DNA from: Methylomonas sp. 11b
Lineage (GTDB): Bacteria; Pseudomonadota; Gammaproteobacteria; Methylococcales; Methylomonadaceae
Reading direction: 5' to 3'
Length of the DNA stretch: 64,000 nt
Assembly: GCF_000515215.1 (NCBI RefSeq)
Contig: NZ_KI911557.1
Location: 1,757,586-1,821,585, forward strand
Below, piece after piece: positions 1-10,206 of the stretch. The number at the start of each line of letters is the position of its first letter. The stretch's first letter is position 1. Under the pieces are notes generated by a model that did not search any database, had not been told where the DNA came from, and worked only from the letters and a program-made list of their open reading frames with translations. Both the position numbers and the translations under genes were made by a program.

Positions 1-427
1 GTACTGCTTGAGTAAAGGCATTCCCTGCCGAGGCGCTTATCTGCTCAACGCTTATTTCCTGTATATGAGACAGTTTATTAAATTTTGGCAAAAGAAGCGC
101 GAGAGTATCTTGAAAATATATTTGAGGATTAATTTCCCCGCTTTGGATTTTTTGATAATAGGCTGTGCTTTCTTCCGTTATCATCAAGGTTATCATCAAT
201 AGTGGAATAACGAACACCAGAATAATCGTTAACATGGTCAAAAACAACGGCAGTATTTCCGAGTTTTTAAAATAACGGTTAATCCACTGATAAACAGGAT
301 AAAAAACTACCGCCAGAATAATAGCCCAAAAACAGGCTAATAAAAAATCTTTAATCAATAGGAAAAAAGATACCGTCACTAACAAAACGAAGGTTAGAAA
401 GAGAATATAAGGAGTATTTTTTTGCAT
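1..427 (-). CDS. AI-2E/PerM-type transporter, N-terminal part (cut by window edge)
   Basis: Reading leftward from an ATG at 427 there is one open frame to the window edge (142 codons). The start MQKNTPYILFLTFVLLVTVS is followed by hydrophobic segments around residues 7-25, 29-48 and 58-80 with FWAIILAVVFYPVYQW between the second and third. This pattern (two close N-terminal membrane helices, then FYPVY and a third helix) is typical of the AI-2E/PerM permease family, whose members export small molecules or ions across the inner membrane. The C-terminal two thirds lie outside the window, so the substrate cannot be judged. Confidence 0.7.
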   Translation of the reverse strand, partial: MQKNTPYILFLTFVLLVTVSFFLLIKDFLLACFWAIILAVVFYPVYQWINRYFKNSEILPLFLTMLTIILVFVIPLLMITLMITEESTAYYQKIQSGEINPQIYFQDTLALLLPKFNKLSHIQEISVEQISASAGNAFTQAV

Positions 428-981
428 GAAAACCAACTTGAAGCAAATGAATAGTTTCGGCGTCTTATCTTTGCATTAATAAGTTCCCGAAACTGTTGAA
501 ATAGGGGTGAAGTCTGGCGTTACGAAGATTACTGTTCAACAGCATAGCGTATTAGAGATTGGTGGTTCTGATCAGTTCGGCATCCAACATTGGTAGCGGA
601 AATATACAGAATTACCGTAGACAACAAACCATGCTTGCGACTTAAGGTTTCTCTGGCAGCAACGCCTCTTGAAACAATCCGGATCTACCTTCTGAGGCGG
701 TTCGAGCCGCTGAATGCCAAGCGTTTTTTGGGATTCCTTGATTTTTCCCGGACATCATCGAAGCCGTTTTAGGGCTTTAAAACGCTAACTTTTCTCGACC
801 TCTGCCGGGCCATATCTTTGTTGCGATGGCTAAATTCTTACCAATCATCCCCAAGCGAACACCCGCAACTGCACACCGAAAAATGCTATGTGATTAATCG
901 TACAGACTACTTACAGCAGCAGGCATATACCTACGGTGTAATCGCTTTTCCTTGAAAACCGTTCTTAGAGGGAGTTCCAAC
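428..981. other. gene-poor stretch
   Basis: No convincing gene is visible. A 60-codon open frame (590-772) has no ribosome binding site and an unremarkable composition. The stretch separates the leftward transporter from the rightward gene at 982 and so should hold promoters for both; I could not pick them out with confidence. Confidence 0.4.
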
Positions 982-1356
982 ATGTATAAATTAATTACCG
1001 GATTTGTTCTGCTCATCACCTTGCCTATGCTTGGTCAGGCTGATGCGCCTGACGACGCTCAAAGCTCGCCAGTCCAGCCTTCTGCTAGCGAATCACGAAC
1101 AGCATCGGATAAAGCCAATGATGATTCTACTGGCACGCAAGGCGGGGCTTACGATATCTGCCTGCGAGCAACTCAGCGGTTCGAACAACAGGAAAAAGAT
1201 AAAGGAACCGGAAAAGCTGCAATCGCGTCGCTCTCCGCTTCATGTAAAACGGAATTGAAGCCCGCCAAATATTGGGTTTGCATGGAAAAGGAAGCTATAG
1301 CGGAAGTCGACTTTAATGCCGCCCATTGGCGCTGCGCAAAAAAGCTTAACCATTAA
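982..1356 (+). CDS. small secreted Cys-containing protein, unknown
   Basis: 124 residues. I chose the ATG at 982 because GAGGGAG lies just upstream and the protein then begins with a clean signal peptide (MYKLITGFVLLITLPMLGQA, cleavage after about residue 20-22). An upstream in-frame ATG at 952 would bury that signal peptide. The mature part is Ser/Asp/Ala rich and then carries four cysteines in a short domain (YDICLRATQRF ... SASCKTEL ... YWVCMEK ... HWRCAKK, residues about 65-120), suggesting two disulfides in the periplasm. I do not recognise the family. The next gene follows 37 bases later, so the two are probably co-transcribed. Confidence 0.6.
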   Translation: MYKLITGFVLLITLPMLGQADAPDDAQSSPVQPSASESRTASDKANDDSTGTQGGAYDICLRATQRFEQQEKDKGTGKAAIASLSASCKTELKPAKYWVCMEKEAIAEVDFNAAHWRCAKKLNH

Positions 1357-1393
1357 ATTAATTACGGATTCAAACGCTAATCGGAGAGACATC

Positions 1394-1810
1394 ATGTCAG
1401 TATTCAAAGCGGAAGATTCAACAAAATCAAGCCCGGATCGCGTCCGTAAATCGACTGCGGTCCATGTAAACGCTGCAATAGACCACCAAACGGATCTCAG
1501 TATTCATCTATACAAAGACAAAAGTCAGGCGGAAACCCTAGAGCGTATTCAAGCGTTGGATAAGGAATGGGACATCGAGAGGTTGCTTGAGGTCAATGCA
1601 TCAACTTTAGCCTTAACCGGCCTGATTCTGGGGCTAACTGCCAATCGAAAATGGTTGTTTTTGCCTGGGATTGTTTTGCCGTTTCTGTTGCAGCATGGAT
1701 TGCAAGGCTGGTGTCCCCCTTTACCTTTATTACGTCGCTTGGGTGTGCGTACCCGAGGAGAAATTGATCGTGAAAAATATGCACTAAAAGCCCGGTTGGA
1801 GAAAAACTGA
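1394..1810 (+). CDS. DUF2892-like inner-membrane protein
   Basis: 138 residues from the ATG at 1394, preceded by GGAGAGAC. A soluble N-terminal half (residues 1-70) is followed by a hydrophobic hairpin (LALTGLILGLTANRKWLFLP and the following segment) and then GWCPPLPLLRRLG. A membrane hairpin ending in GWCP...L..G is the mark of the DUF2892/YgaP-type transmembrane domain. Members often sit with rhodanese or stress genes; their function is not known. The N-terminal extension is longer than usual for the family. Confidence 0.6.
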   Translation: MSVFKAEDSTKSSPDRVRKSTAVHVNAAIDHQTDLSIHLYKDKSQAETLERIQALDKEWDIERLLEVNASTLALTGLILGLTANRKWLFLPGIVLPFLLQHGLQGWCPPLPLLRRLGVRTRGEIDREKYALKARLEKN

Positions 1811-2127
1811 CTGGGTATCAGGTAGCTTGGCTGTGTTTTATGCTGAACAAATTAGCGTAATTCAAACGATAAACTCAACTAAACCCGCAACAACCCGGAC
1901 GCAATAACTCATGACGCCTGGATGCTAATGCCAACAATAGCAATGCATCTTCGACGGGCATTTCATATCAGCTTTCAGTGCTATACCTGTCTTAAGGCTA
2001 AACCGTTTGCACTGAGCTTGTCGGAGGGCTCACCACGAACGGCTTAAATTGCTGATCAACTAGGGTATACAAGCAATACGTCGCTTAAATCAAATTGCTT
2101 ATAAATAAAACTCATTGGACATAAAAA
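1811..2127. other. intergenic stretch with a REP-like palindrome
   Basis: No gene seen. It contains an imperfect palindrome (2003-2042) and an AT-rich segment ahead of the gene at 2128. Confidence 0.4.
2003..2042. repeat. REP-like extragenic palindrome
   Basis: CCGTT at 2003 is mirrored by AACGG at 2038-2042, with a core containing GAGCTTGTCGGAGGGCTCA. Short extragenic palindromes of this composition are dispersed in many gammaproteobacterial genomes. Only this one copy is obvious here, so a dispersed family is an inference. Confidence 0.4.
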
Positions 2128-2724
2128 ATGAAGTCAATCAGAAGAACTTTCATCAAAGGTTTAATTGCCATTATCCCTCTAATATTTACCCTTTATCTGC
2201 TCTTCTGGTTCGCTGGCACGCTGGAGATGGCGCTGGGATATATTTTCAAGTTTATCTTTCCAGACAGTTGGTACATAAGAGGTTTTGGCGTTGCGTTAGC
2301 TATTCCTCTGGTATTTTTCTTCGGGTGTTTTTTGGAGTCTCGATCTTTCCGAAAAGTGTTTAACACCTTTGAAACACAGGTGATCCAGATTCCCTTTATC
2401 AAAAGCATCTATACCACCATGCGTGACTTTACCTCTTTATTTTCCCATGAGAATAAAGGTAAATTTAAGCAAGTCGTTTTAGTAAATGCACCGCCTGGCA
2501 ATAGCCAACAGATCGGTTTTATTACAGTTTCTGATTTTGAAGATACTTCACATACTTTTATAACCGATGACCAGATTGCTGTATATATACCATTTAGTTA
2601 TCAAGTGGGTGGACAAACGGTTATTATCTCACGCGAACATGTAATAGGAATTGATATGTCTGTTGAGGATGCACTACGTTTTATCGCTACAGCAGGTATT
2701 GCTGGCAGTACTAACAATGCATGA
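2128..2724 (+). CDS. DUF502 family inner-membrane protein
   Basis: 198 residues. It has two membrane helices at about residues 12-35 and 50-68, then a soluble domain with the family features IPFIKSIYTTMRDFTSLFS and VYIPFSYQVGGQTVIISREHV. Family members are 190-220 residues long, so this one is full length. DUF502 proteins are conserved inner-membrane proteins of unknown role. The gene stands alone and converges with the leftward AsmA-like gene. Confidence 0.85.
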   Translation: MKSIRRTFIKGLIAIIPLIFTLYLLFWFAGTLEMALGYIFKFIFPDSWYIRGFGVALAIPLVFFFGCFLESRSFRKVFNTFETQVIQIPFIKSIYTTMRDFTSLFSHENKGKFKQVVLVNAPPGNSQQIGFITVSDFEDTSHTFITDDQIAVYIPFSYQVGGQTVIISREHVIGIDMSVEDALRFIATAGIAGSTNNA

Positions 2725-2919
2725 AACTATAAGTTAACTAGAGTTGAAATTGACCGATTGAAAGAACACCCAAGGTCAAATCCGACGGTCGCGTAATGAG
2801 TAAGCAGTCAAGCATTCTGCTTTACTTAAGGGTGTCATTAGTTAGTCTGCGTGACTCACAATAGCGATCAATTATCATCCTATGGACGGGTAGCGTTGTT
2901 TGTTTAAACGCACCAGAAT

Positions 2920-4782
2920 TTAGTCCTTTGCCCTCCGTATCATTTTTTGACAATCAATATTTTCAACCTCGCCTATATCAATCGGCGGTAGCAGCATGAG
3001 AGTAGACAAAGGATCAATTGAAAATTTTGGTTTTAATATAGTGCCGGAAACATTTAAGGTGGAACGAAGGGTAAGCGGACTAAAATCACGAGGATAAGGA
3101 GTCATCGCTACTTCAAAGGTTTCGTTTTTAAATGACAAATAACCATTACCATGAACAACACTATCCTTGGTATTGAGCAATAAAGTTTTTGACTTGCCAA
3201 TCCCATTATTAATATCCACATCAACAATGGCACAGAGAATAGGAATTTGAATATCTCCCGAGATATAGTAGCCAAGAGCGTGGAAAATGTCTAAGCCTAT
3301 CAACTCTACTATCAAAGCGCTAATTTTGCCATCGTATTGCACTAAATAAGCTTCTCCGTTGGCGCTTGAAAGTATCTCTTTAAGCGAATTGCCCGACCCT
3401 TTTATTTTCAACTTACCGTTAATTTTCCCCAACGTGTTCTGAATATCTTTAACTTCCCCAATTAGCTTACTTAAAGGCATATCAATCACATTAATTTGGA
3501 TATCAACGTCTGGCGGATTTTGCGATCCATAGGCTGACATCCAAAGGTTTATCCGTCCATCGTCAATTCCGAAGGTGACGGGTTCGAAAGTCAACACTCC
3601 ATTGTTGAGCGATATTTGACCGTCAAAGTTGCTTAGGGGGATTTCCTTGTTAAGGATATTTGTGGCGCGAAGCCTAGCCTTGCCATTGGCTGCACGAATT
3701 TGTTTAAAGTTGAAATGACGCTCGGGGATCAAAGCATTGTCTTCGGTAACACTCTGATCTGTCAGGTTGGGTTCGCCGCCAATAAATCCGCTTAAATCGG
3801 CAAGATCAAGCGTTTTGGCGAACAAATCCATATCGAAATACAAAAGCTCAAGTGTTGGATTGATGAGAACTGTTCCTTGCAAATCGCTATGCCCAATTTC
3901 ACCATTAAACTTGTCAAAGCGCCAAGTGCGATCCTGACGGCTTAAATCCCCCGTTATTTTATAGGCAGGGCTGGGTGGTAAAGGAATGCCGATTAAAGGA
4001 AATAATTCGGCAATATCATCTCCTGCAAAAGAAAGCTTAAGCTTTGGATCGGGCGCTTGTAGAGGATGAGTCACTGTGCCGCGAATAGCTATTTCCGTTT
4101 GGCCGAACACCATATTCAACTTGACAGGATAGGGATTATTTTCTGAGCGTAATTCTGCATAGGAACCGGCAGCAGCCTGGATATTTAGCGTTTTGTGTTG
4201 GTAGCTACCCTTACTTTCAATGGTAATCGGCAGTTGCCAGCCGCCAGAGCCTTTCAAGGAATCTATATCTCCTTCAAAATTCATATCACGGATTTCATCA
4301 TAATAATGAAATATTCCGGAAACAATATGCAGATTCTCGAAAATAACCGGCAACTCAAGAGCATATGCATCAGCTTTCGGGTCAGAAAAACTCCAATTTG
4401 CATCACCTTTCTTATTTTTTAAAAGAAATAATTCTGGCTTGCTAATGCTTAAATCGTTAATGAATATTTCGCCATGGAACAGTCTTGAAATAGAAAATTG
4501 CAATGATAATTTATTTATTTGTGCAAGGTTTTCAGGACTAGGCCAAACCGTATTTTTGATTGAAATATTATTAAGAGTGAGTTCAGGTTGCCTGCCATAT
4601 TCAAAAATAGTTTCGCCTTTTATGTCAAGTTTTAGCTTTTGGGTATTAACGCTATTCTCAATAAACCAGATCCTAGCATTATCGGAATAGGCAAAAATTA
4701 ATAGCATACTGCCAAAAGCACATAACCCTATTAGTAACATGACTAAAAATATTCGGGTAAGGCTTATCAGTTTGCAGTTCAT
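2920..4782 (-). CDS. AsmA-like protein
   Basis: 620 residues. One N-terminal membrane anchor (about residues 8-30) is followed by a long beta-rich periplasmic region. The N-terminal part carries the AsmA signature (ISISRLFHGEIFINDLSISKP), and residues about 440-600 match the C-terminal AsmA domain (NSLKEILSSANGEAYL ... LLLNTKDSVVHGNGYLSF). AsmA-like proteins are bridge-like lipid carriers that affect outer-membrane phospholipid or LPS levels. It may share a promoter region with katE, which lies 150 bp upstream in the same direction. Confidence 0.82.
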   Translation of the reverse strand: MNCKLISLTRIFLVMLLIGLCAFGSMLLIFAYSDNARIWFIENSVNTQKLKLDIKGETIFEYGRQPELTLNNISIKNTVWPSPENLAQINKLSLQFSISRLFHGEIFINDLSISKPELFLLKNKKGDANWSFSDPKADAYALELPVIFENLHIVSGIFHYYDEIRDMNFEGDIDSLKGSGGWQLPITIESKGSYQHKTLNIQAAAGSYAELRSENNPYPVKLNMVFGQTEIAIRGTVTHPLQAPDPKLKLSFAGDDIAELFPLIGIPLPPSPAYKITGDLSRQDRTWRFDKFNGEIGHSDLQGTVLINPTLELLYFDMDLFAKTLDLADLSGFIGGEPNLTDQSVTEDNALIPERHFNFKQIRAANGKARLRATNILNKEIPLSNFDGQISLNNGVLTFEPVTFGIDDGRINLWMSAYGSQNPPDVDIQINVIDMPLSKLIGEVKDIQNTLGKINGKLKIKGSGNSLKEILSSANGEAYLVQYDGKISALIVELIGLDIFHALGYYISGDIQIPILCAIVDVDINNGIGKSKTLLLNTKDSVVHGNGYLSFKNETFEVAMTPYPRDFSPLTLRSTLNVSGTILKPKFSIDPLSTLMLLPPIDIGEVENIDCQKMIRRAKD

Positions 4783-4931
4783 TGGTTATTTAAGAACGCT
4801 GGCGGTAGAGTTTGGCGACGGGATTGGCACCAATAAAAAACTCAACAATGCCTCCTTTAACAACCAAAACGAATTAAAAGCTTTACGCCCGGAAGTCAAA
4901 GGTGAGGCACATGCTTTGGATAGCGAAATTA

Positions 4932-7046
4932 TCAAGCCAGTGTTCTGATACTGGCTTCGCGCTCCCACTGCCGGGTCTTGGCTGCCGCGATGAAATCATC
5001 CACGCAATCGATGTTAAACACGCCGCCATCGGGTTTAATATTCGCCGTGGTCAGTAAGACTGCGCCGCCCTCGTCAACAATTAGCGCTTTCAAGTGACCA
5101 AACGCATCGCGCACGAAATCGATGGCGGCGGCTTCCTTCCCCAATGACATGGCGGCATGTTCGGTCAGGAGGATGGCGACCGCGTCGAACATTACTGACG
5201 GCGTACCCGCCAATTGGCCATCGACTTTCATCAGCCAGCCGTCAGCGAGTGTGGTTTCACCTATTACCGTGGCGATAATTTTGCTTGTTGCGCCGGCACT
5301 GGTCACAGCTTGTTGCACAGCCGCAATACTTGCCGCATCCGAACCCTCCGCGATCAATATCCCAACACTCCGGCCCTGAAGTGTATTCTTCATGTTCCCG
5401 ATCAACTGTACCGCCGGCGATGGCTCCAGTTCCTGGGGCGCCATCGCCGCAGTTGGCGCTGGCGGCAATTCAATCAGACCTAGGCCAGAGGCTACCCGCT
5501 GCGCAAGGTCTTGTTCGATATGACGTAGATGACCGACCATCGCGACACGGATATGCGGATGTTCTACCTTAGATAGTTCAAACACTAACGCCGAAGCAAT
5601 ATGCGCCTGTTCGTAGGCAGACTGACTGCGATAAAACTGCCTCGCCTGGCTGTAATGGTCAGCAAAGCTCTCGGGTCGAATCCGCCCCTTGGCACCACTT
5701 TCTTCAATTGCCGCACTGCGAAAGCCGGTTTCCGCTTGTTCGCGTGGCGAATCCATTGCCAGCGTATTGGGTTCGTAGGCCACCCGACCTTGCGGTTGCG
5801 TCATTTGCATATGCCCATCGCGCTGCTGATTGGCAAACGGGCACTGCGGCGCATTGATGGGTATTTGATGGAAATTCGCTGAGCCCAACCGGGACAGTTG
5901 CGTGTCCTGATAGGAGAAGAGCCGCCCCTGCAACAACGGATCGTTCGAGAAATCGATGCCGGGCACGACATGGGAGGGACAGAACGCTACTTGTTCGGTT
6001 TCCGCGAAAAAATTGTCCGGCCAGCGATTCAATACCATGCGACCGATAACTTGCAGCGGCACCAATTCTTCCGGGATCAATTTGGTTGGGTCGAGATGAT
6101 CGAATGGGAAGGCATCGGCTTCTTCTTGCGAGAACAATTGCACCGCCAAATCCCATTCCGGAAAATCGCCGGTGCTGATGGCCTCGAACATGTCGCGCCG
6201 ATGAAAGTCGGAATCGGCACCGGCTATTTTTACCGCCTCATCCCAGAGGGTAGATTGCAAACCGAGTTTCGGCCGCCAGTGAAATTTCACGAAGGTCGAT
6301 TCGCCCGCGGCATTGATTAAGCGAAAGGAATGAATACCGAAGCCTTCGATCATCCGCAACGAACGCGGCAAGGTGCGGTCGGACATCACCCACATCACCA
6401 TATGCATGGCTTCCGGTGTGAGTGAAATGAAGTCCCAGAAGGTGTCATGCGCCGACGCCGCTTGCGGAAAGCCGCGGTCGGGTTCCATTTTTACGGCATG
6501 AATCAGATCGGGAAATTTAATAGCATCCTGGATGAAGAACACCGGGATGTTATTGCCGACCAGATCCCAATTGCCTTCCTTGGTATAAAACTTGACGGCA
6601 AAGCCGCGGACATCGCGCGGCGTATCGGCGGAGCCGGAGCCGCCGGCGACAGTGGATATGCGCGTAAACAGCGGCGTTTGCTCACCTACTTCGGTCAGCA
6701 CTTTGGCCGTGGTGTATTGCTCCAGGGATTCGGTGAGCTCGAAAAAGCCATGTGCGCCGGTTCCACGGGCGTGGACGATGCGTTCCGGGATGCGCTCGTG
6801 GTCGAAATGGGTGATTTTTTCACGCAGAATAAAGTCTTCCAGCAGTGTCGGGCCGCTCGGATGGGCTTTCAGGGAATTTTGATTATCGGCAATCGGTAAA
6901 CCCTGATTGGTCGTCAAAGTGGGCTGGTCGTCGATGGCTGACTGGTGCCACTCGCCGCCGTTGCCGACTGAAATTGTCGATACTTCCTCCCCAAATTGGG
7001 CTGGTTCGTTCGCTACGGTTAGAACAGGTGTTTTTGCTTTATTCAT
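4932..7046 (-). CDS. katE: catalase HPII type (clade 3, large subunit)
   Basis: 704 residues, the length of large-subunit haem catalases that decompose hydrogen peroxide in the cytosol. The distal His is in [11 protein letters not shown] (His92), the distal Asn in [11 protein letters not shown] (about 165), and the proximal haem Tyr in [14 protein letters not shown] (about 380). Residues from about 545 on form the flavodoxin/GATase-like C-terminal domain seen only in clade 2 ([18 protein letters not shown] equivalent region). The ATG at 7046 is used because the N-terminal extension is normal for this clade. It is divergent from the stress gene block at 7446. Confidence 0.95.
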   Translation of the reverse strand: MNKAKTPVLTVANEPAQFGEEVSTISVGNGGEWHQSAIDDQPTLTTNQGLPIADNQNSLKAHPSGPTLLEDFILREKITHFDHERIPERIVHARGTGAHGFFELTESLEQYTTAKVLTEVGEQTPLFTRISTVAGGSGSADTPRDVRGFAVKFYTKEGNWDLVGNNIPVFFIQDAIKFPDLIHAVKMEPDRGFPQAASAHDTFWDFISLTPEAMHMVMWVMSDRTLPRSLRMIEGFGIHSFRLINAAGESTFVKFHWRPKLGLQSTLWDEAVKIAGADSDFHRRDMFEAISTGDFPEWDLAVQLFSQEEADAFPFDHLDPTKLIPEELVPLQVIGRMVLNRWPDNFFAETEQVAFCPSHVVPGIDFSNDPLLQGRLFSYQDTQLSRLGSANFHQIPINAPQCPFANQQRDGHMQMTQPQGRVAYEPNTLAMDSPREQAETGFRSAAIEESGAKGRIRPESFADHYSQARQFYRSQSAYEQAHIASALVFELSKVEHPHIRVAMVGHLRHIEQDLAQRVASGLGLIELPPAPTAAMAPQELEPSPAVQLIGNMKNTLQGRSVGILIAEGSDAASIAAVQQAVTSAGATSKIIATVIGETTLADGWLMKVDGQLAGTPSVMFDAVAILLTEHAAMSLGKEAAAIDFVRDAFGHLKALIVDEGGAVLLTTANIKPDGGVFNIDCVDDFIAAAKTRQWEREASIRTLA

Positions 7047-7445
7047 GATGCATCCCCAATGGATTTAGCGTGTCGGCTTATGATCGAAGGATCATCCGAC
7101 ACATGGGGCTTGGGGTCTGTACGCTGTCACACTGTAAAGCCTTATTTATTCGGCTTTTTATAGAAAAATCGTCAATAGTCAGTGTTGAAATCTGACGTTT
7201 TTCAAACTCAAAAAATTAGTCACCACCACTCATCATCGTAGAGGCGTTTGGGCTAACGACGAGTTCAATTCGAACATGCTTTTAACCGCAATGTTTGGCA
7301 GCGCACCGACATTGTGCGACTGCTAGGGTAAATTTCAGCGCAACCGTCGGTTCTCGCCAGACAAAGACTGCCGATCGGATGACTGCCACCGGCCACCTAT
7401 TCGATGCCGATGCGCCAACAATAAAGTACTTTTCAAGGAGGGGAT
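7047..7445. other. divergent promoter region of katE and the stress genes
   Basis: 399 bp with no gene. It separates leftward katE from the rightward BON-domain gene, so it should contain both promoters. I see a short inverted repeat (GATCGAAGGATC, 7083-7094) near katE but nothing I can assign to a known regulator. Confidence 0.4.
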
Positions 7446-7853
7446 ATGCCTAAACCATTGTCGTTAGTTGCCTTCGCTCTAAGCAGCTGTTTGCTGTTTG
7501 TCGCCAACCAAGCTAAAGCCGATCAGTCTTCCGCAAGCCAATTAGCTGAAAACACTGAGTTGGAAAATACTCAAAAAAACCTTCGCGATAAAGACAACAC
7601 CACCTTAACGGCCGAGGATCAAAACGAGTCCCAAGCCGACTTAAAAATCACCGCGCACATTCGTAAAGCTTTGCTCAAAGACAAATCCTTATCCATGGAT
7701 GCGCATAACACCAAAATCATTGCCCGCAATGGCGTTGTGACTTTGCGCGGCCCCGTCGCAACGACGGACGAAAGCATAAAACTGCAAAAAATCTGCCGAG
7801 AAACGGCCGGTGTCGTGCAGGTGGACAATCAACTTGAAACTAAAGCGCCTTAA
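7446..7853 (+). CDS. periplasmic BON-domain protein
   Basis: 135 residues with a strong AAGGAGGGG ribosome binding site. The signal peptide (residues 1-25) ends ANQAKA. One BON domain covers about residues 67-135 (ITAHIRKALLKDKSLSMDA ... VVTLRGPVATTDE ... GVVQVDNQL), as in OsmY-like proteins that bind membranes or lipids under osmotic stress. It is followed after 17 bases by the YflT-like gene, giving a small stress operon. Confidence 0.8.
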   Translation: MPKPLSLVAFALSSCLLFVANQAKADQSSASQLAENTELENTQKNLRDKDNTTLTAEDQNESQADLKITAHIRKALLKDKSLSMDAHNTKIIARNGVVTLRGPVATTDESIKLQKICRETAGVVQVDNQLETKAP

Positions 7854-7870
7854 CAGCGTGGGAGTATGTA

Positions 7871-8392
7871 ATGACTAAATCCGTTTTTTGTATCGCTCAA
7901 ACTATCGAGCAAACTGAAAGCATTGTGAACCAGCTGAAGGCTGCCAGTTTTTCCAGCAACGATATTTCCGTGTTGCTGCCCGATAAAAATACCACGAAGG
8001 ATTTTGCCCATGAAAAACACACCAAAGCCCCGGAAGGCGCGGCACTTGGCGGAACGGTGGGTATGGGCACCGGTGCGGTATTGGGTTGGCTGGCCGGCAT
8101 CGGCAGCCTGGCTATTCCGGGCTTGGGGCCGTTTATCGCCGCCGGTCCGATTATGGCCGCGTTGAGTGGTGCGGCATTGGGTGCAGCAGCAGGGGGATTG
8201 TCAGGTGCGCTGATTGGCGTGGGCATTCCGGAATACGAAGCCGTGCGCTACGAAGGCAAAATCAAGGGTGGAGGGATTTTGATCTCGGTGCATGCCGGCA
8301 GCAGTGAAGCCATTGATCAGATAAAAGAAATATTTGGACACGCGCACGCCGAAGATATTTCTTACACCGACGAAGCGGCCGTACCTGCTTGA
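7871..8392 (+). CDS. YflT-like stress protein with glycine-zipper core
   Basis: 173 residues. The N-terminus (MTKSVFCIAQTIEQTESIVN) and the SSNDISVLLPD motif match the short alpha/beta domain of the heat-induced YflT/general-stress family. The middle (residues about 60-120) is a Gly/Ala-rich double hydrophobic segment, and VGIPEYEAVRYEGKIKGGGILISVHA closes the domain. Its exact role is unknown. A paralogue that has lost the Gly/Ala core lies at 12409-12906. Confidence 0.65.
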   Translation: MTKSVFCIAQTIEQTESIVNQLKAASFSSNDISVLLPDKNTTKDFAHEKHTKAPEGAALGGTVGMGTGAVLGWLAGIGSLAIPGLGPFIAAGPIMAALSGAALGAAAGGLSGALIGVGIPEYEAVRYEGKIKGGGILISVHAGSSEAIDQIKEIFGHAHAEDISYTDEAAVPA

Positions 8393-8489
8393 TGTTGAAA
8401 CCCGGCCTAAAAAGTCCCGGTTCATGGAACAAGAAGGGATTTTTGCAGGTTTACTGATACCGCATTTCTTCCGTGTATAGCGCCTCCAA

Positions 8490-8527
8490 AATGCCCCCCG
8501 CCAAGTCGGACCGGGCATTCTTTTTTT
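8490..8527 (+). terminator. rho-independent terminator
   Basis: AATGCCC (8490-8496) pairs with GGGCATT (8513-8519), followed by C and seven T residues. It lies about 100 bp after the rightward stress operon ending at 8392. Confidence 0.6.
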
Positions 8528-8575
8528 CCGCAATTTTTGATTTCGGGTGATGCGCTCTGAACCCTATTGCTAAGC

Positions 8576-9673
8576 TCACTCAAGTTCGATTGGCGGCTCG
8601 GTGCAAGCACTCTGCTGCTGTTCTAAATCATTCAAGGCCTCGACCAAGCCCAAAACCCTATCCACCGAGGCATGCCATTGCGCAATCACCGGCATGTTAT
8701 TCACGGGCCAGGACAAAGCCGCAGCCATTTGTTGAAAGGCCTGTACCGACTGCATCAACGCCCCCAGCGTAATACTCCCCAGAATAAAGCGCGGCGCTGT
8801 GATCAGAATGGGCAGCGCCATCGATAGCACCGCGTAGCCGGAGCTGAACAGAATAATGTGCTCCCAGGCCCGCGTTTGCAGATCATAAATACCGTTAATG
8901 TCTTGAAACAGGCTGAGAAAGCGCTTTTTTTCGTGCGCTTCGCGGTTATGCACGGAAATAGCTTGGGCATTTTCCCGGGCCTTGACCAAACCGAAGCGAA
9001 AATTAGCTTCAACCGTTTGCATCGCATTGGTGGTTAAGGTCAGCGGCCGGCCGGCCCACCAACCCAACATCGAGGCTAGCGCCGCGTACAACAGGGCCAA
9101 CCAAACCAAGTGTCCGTAAATAGGCAATCGCATACCGCCAAAATCCAGCATGACGGTACCGGACAGCGTCCAGAGAATCTGGGTAAAGCTCGCCAGCAAT
9201 AACAAACTGTAAAACAGCGTGTAACACAGATTAACGGCTTCGTCGGTGGCGATGCGAATATCCTCCGCGATGCGGCCATCGGGATTGTCGTGGCCCACCG
9301 TCAGTATCTGAGCGATTTGGTAATGATGGCCTTTATTCATCCAGCGACCGATAACGTGCGCCGTCAACCAGGCCCGCCAACTGATTTGCAAATCCCGCTT
9401 GATTTTTAAATGTAAAACGGTCACCAGCATGCTGGCTACAAAAATTAATCCCAGATCGCGCACTTGGGTCATCAGCCCTGGCATATTGCGCTGTTCCAAG
9501 GCGTCGAATAGCGCGGCGCTCCATTGCGTAATCATCACGGCAATGACGATTTGCAGCACAGTCAAAATCAGTAAATTTAAGGTCCGTCTACAGATACGCA
9601 TCTGGTGCTCAGACCGCCAAAAAGGCCCCGCCAGTTTCAGAAACTTAAAGAAAAATCCGGATTGGCCTGACAC
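8576..9673 (-). CDS. ABC exporter membrane half (ABC_membrane_2/YddA type) without ATPase
   Basis: 365 residues from a GTG at 9673, which has GGAG seven bases upstream; the open frame runs further up but that part does not look coding. The sequence follows the membrane domain of the SbmA/YddA-type exporters: FWRSEHQMRICRRTLN, WRAWLTAHVIGRWMN, DNPDGRIAEDIRIATDEAVN and a final LSWPVNNMPVIAQWHASVDR. In YddA-type proteins the nucleotide-binding domain follows directly; here the gene stops at the junction, and the 180 bp downstream contain no Walker motifs. It is either a genuine ATPase-less form, as SbmA is, or a truncated gene. Confidence 0.7.
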   Translation of the reverse strand: MSGQSGFFFKFLKLAGPFWRSEHQMRICRRTLNLLILTVLQIVIAVMITQWSAALFDALEQRNMPGLMTQVRDLGLIFVASMLVTVLHLKIKRDLQISWRAWLTAHVIGRWMNKGHHYQIAQILTVGHDNPDGRIAEDIRIATDEAVNLCYTLFYSLLLLASFTQILWTLSGTVMLDFGGMRLPIYGHLVWLALLYAALASMLGWWAGRPLTLTTNAMQTVEANFRFGLVKARENAQAISVHNREAHEKKRFLSLFQDINGIYDLQTRAWEHIILFSSGYAVLSMALPILITAPRFILGSITLGALMQSVQAFQQMAAALSWPVNNMPVIAQWHASVDRVLGLVEALNDLEQQQSACTEPPIELE

Positions 9674-9971
9674 GGTAGTGCTCCACAGTGAAGTAATTTG
9701 CTTAGGCGATTTTGAAGTTTCATAGCATCTAACATCGTGATGATAGAGCTGGCAACCGCTAGTGACAGGATGCACCGCATTGCGCTGCAAGTCTGTACGC
9801 TACAGCACCCACATCCCATAAAAACTTGCTGTCAGCGCGGTCTGGATATTGGCTGCCGACTCAATGTGCGTTGACGCACCGACTACGGCCAAGGTCGCGA
9901 GTATGGTGGGTTCCGAGCGCTAAAAAACGCTCGTTCGCTTCAATAAAATTAAAACACCACCAGGAATCATC

Positions 9972-10157
9972 ATGAACAAAGATCAAGTAAAAGGCCGCGT
10001 CGAAGAGACCAAAGGCAAAATCAAAGAAGTCGCCGGCAAACTAATGAACGACGACGATATGGAGTTGGAAGGTAAGGTGCAAAAACACGTCGGTAAAGTT
10101 CAGGCGGGCTTTGGCGATGTAAAAGACGATATTAAAAAGGCTGTTGACGACGAATAA
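9972..10157 (+). CDS. CsbD family protein
   Basis: 61 residues, the standard CsbD length: MNKDQVKGRVEETKGKIKEV followed by a second helical half (ELEGKVQKHVGKVQAGFGDV). CsbD proteins are abundant, highly charged general-stress proteins of unknown activity. A secreted homologue follows after 49 bp. Confidence 0.9.
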   Translation: MNKDQVKGRVEETKGKIKEVAGKLMNDDDMELEGKVQKHVGKVQAGFGDVKDDIKKAVDDE

Positions 10158-10206
10158 CAATGTTCGCCAGTTCATCCACCGCATCTAACTTCCCAAAGGC
10201 CACATC

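Noticed and set aside
590..772. 60-codon rightward open frame
   Set aside because: No ribosome binding site, no recognisable protein features; likely chance.
5704..6899. Several long open frames on both strands inside katE
   Set aside because: GC-rich codon shadow of the catalase gene, whose motifs are unambiguous.
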